Part shown: positions 31,306-32,163 of the stretch, one piece after another | Layout: each line of letters starts with the position of its first letter | How positions within the stretch are numbered: the first letter of the stretch is position 1 | Assembly: GCA_964386535.1 (NCBI GenBank) | Contig: CAYLRY010000037.1 | Location: forward strand, 1-32,163 | Direction of reading: 5' to 3' | Source: CAYLRY01 sp964386535 | GTDB taxonomy: Bacteria > Chloroflexota > Dehalococcoidia > Dehalococcoidales > UBA3254 | Length of the DNA stretch: 32,163 nt | Notes under the pieces: generated by a model | What the model was told of the DNA's origin: nothing | Database searches by the model: none | Seen by the model: the letters and a program-made list of their open reading frames with translations, nothing else | Made by a program: the position numbers and the translations under genes

Positions 31306-32163
31306 CTATCGGTCTGGATTCTTCTTCTTTTCCAAATCTCGTAGCCTGGCTGCAATTTGCCTTTCAAACCCCAATTCACCCGGGAAATAAAAACGTTTTC
31401 CTTTTAAAGAATCAGGCAGGTGTTGTTGATCAACAAAATGCCCCTGGAAGTCATGGGCATATTTATAGCCTTTACCGTAACCCAGATCTTTCATTAATCC
31501 TGTTACAGCATTCCTCAGATGGAGAGGAACCGGATCATTGCTGCCATGCTTGATCTCATACTGTACTTTTGAATATCCAGTATACAGAGAGTTACTTTTA
31601 GGGGCTACAGCCATATAAACAGCCGCCTCTGCCAGCGCCAGGTTGCCTTCTGGCAACCCAATAAAATGAACAGCCTGCTGTGCTGCCATAGCGATCACCA
31701 GAGCCTGCGGATCTGCTAATCCTACGTCCTCCGTGGCAAAGCGGATAATGCGCCGGGCTATGTATAAGGGGTCTTCCCCTGATTCAATCATCCGTCCCAG
31801 CCAGTACAAAGTAGCATCAGGGTCTGAATCTCGCATACATTTATGTAAAGCTGATATTATGTCATAATGCTGCTCACCAGCTCTATCATATTGCAGCGCG
31901 CGGTGCTGAAAAGCATCCTCTACCGTATCCAGGGTAACATGACGCTTGCCTTCAGCGTCCGGCGGTGTGACCAGAGCTGCTATCTCCAGGGCATTCAGAG
32001 CTATGCGGGCATCATTGCCGCACATTAGAACCAGGTTTTCCATAGCATCATCCGCCAGTTCTACCGCCATATCACCCAGTCCCCGCTCATGATCTTTTAA
32101 AGCTCGTTTGACGATGGTCTGGATTTCCTCGTTAGAAAGAGGTTTCAAAACGAAAACCCGGCT
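31306..32163 (-). CDS. rarA: Replication-associated recombination protein RarA (MgsA), C-terminal part
   Basis: The visible 285 residues are the C-terminal part of the clamp-loader-like AAA+ ATPase RarA/MgsA; the gene enters from beyond the right edge (about 440 residues in full). The segment covers the end of the AAA+ lid (SRVFVLKPLSNEEIQTIVKR, GNDARIALNALEIAA) and the family-specific tail: YDIISALHKCMRDSDPDATL, GEDPLYIARRIIRFATEDVG, and the closing block YKYAHDFQGHFVDQQHLPDS. The tail drives tetramer formation and acts at stalled replication forks with SSB. The Walker motifs lie outside the window. Nothing suggests disruption. Confidence 0.94.
   Translation of the reverse strand, partial: SRVFVLKPLSNEEIQTIVKRALKDHERGLGDMAVELADDAMENLVLMCGNDARIALNALEIAALVTPPDAEGKRHVTLDTVEDAFQHRALQYDRAGEQHYDIISALHKCMRDSDPDATLYWLGRMIESGEDPLYIARRIIRFATEDVGLADPQALVIAMAAQQAVHFIGLPEGNLALAEAAVYMAVAPKSNSLYTGYSKVQYEIKHGSNDPVPLHLRNAVTGLMKDLGYGKGYKYAHDFQGHFVDQQHLPDSLKGKRFYFPGELGFERQIAARLRDLEKKKNPDR

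Noticed and set aside
1..32163. CRISPR array, tRNA, rRNA, insertion sequence or prophage
   Set aside because: I found no regularly spaced direct repeats, tRNA T-loop patterns, transposase-like proteins or phage structural genes on either strand.

Overview
The window (about 32 kb, roughly 45% GC by eye) looks like chromosomal DNA from an anaerobic, probably monoderm bacterium, most plausibly a Chloroflexota of the Dehalococcoidia type. That assignment is inference. It rests on many lipoprotein signals, a MacA/MacB exporter next to a DUF5666 lipoprotein, a NarL-type sensor kinase of a style common in Chloroflexota, several apparently leaderless genes, and oxygen-sensitive Fe-S enzymes such as a benzoyl-CoA-reductase/2-hydroxyacyl-CoA-dehydratase system and an [FeFe]-hydrogenase-like sensor. 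I see no rRNA, tRNA, CRISPR array, insertion sequence or phage gene.

Layout. (1) 1-5230, plus strand: a tight operon of an SDR dehydrogenase, two HGD-D family catalytic subunits (BcrC-like and BcrB-like), and two BcrA/D-family ATPases. The last ATPase carries a C-terminal two-cluster ferredoxin domain. A terminator closes the operon. The four subunits match the architecture of an ATP-dependent class I benzoyl-CoA reductase, but the substrate is unknown. (2) 5248-10103, plus strand: a strong promoter, then a 1095-residue lipoprotein that joins CARDB-like domains to an oligopeptide-binding domain, then a lipoprotein with an HExxH peptidase-MA domain. (3) 10134-14612: a SAM methyltransferase (minus), a stand-alone receiver protein, the split alpha and beta subunits of an ADP-forming acyl-CoA synthetase, and a DUF2148 Fe-S protein (minus). 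(4) 14761-18265, plus strand: a type B carboxylesterase, and an IMP dehydrogenase that resembles the Tritrichomonas foetus enzyme down to residue numbering. (5) 18334-24831: a four-gene minus-strand MacA/MacB-like export operon with a DUF5666 lipoprotein, divergent from a NarL-type two-component system that is the obvious candidate regulator. (6) 24845-27602: a chagasin-like (I42) protease-inhibitor lipoprotein, a cation-diffusion-facilitator homologue lacking the usual metal ligands, and a stand-alone LytS-type 5TM receptor domain. (7) 27632-30929, minus strand: a two-gene signalling operon of a ferredoxin/[FeFe]-hydrogenase-like/Fe-S/histidine kinase fusion and an NtrC-type regulator whose GAFTGA loop is altered. 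(8) 31306-32163, minus strand: the C-terminal two thirds of RarA (MgsA), running off the window.

How the parts may work together. The reductase/dehydratase operon and the ADP-forming acyl-CoA synthetase pair suggest fermentation or respiration of CoA-activated acids, with ATP recovered on the way out and spent on a difficult low-potential electron transfer. The hydrogenase-like kinase could report H2 or redox state to a regulator that may not use sigma-54 in the standard way. The most unusual items are the ferredoxin-fused ATPase, the hydrogenase-like sensor with its atypical NtrC partner, the large solute-binding fusion, the CDF homologue without its metal ligands, and the parasite-like IMPDH.
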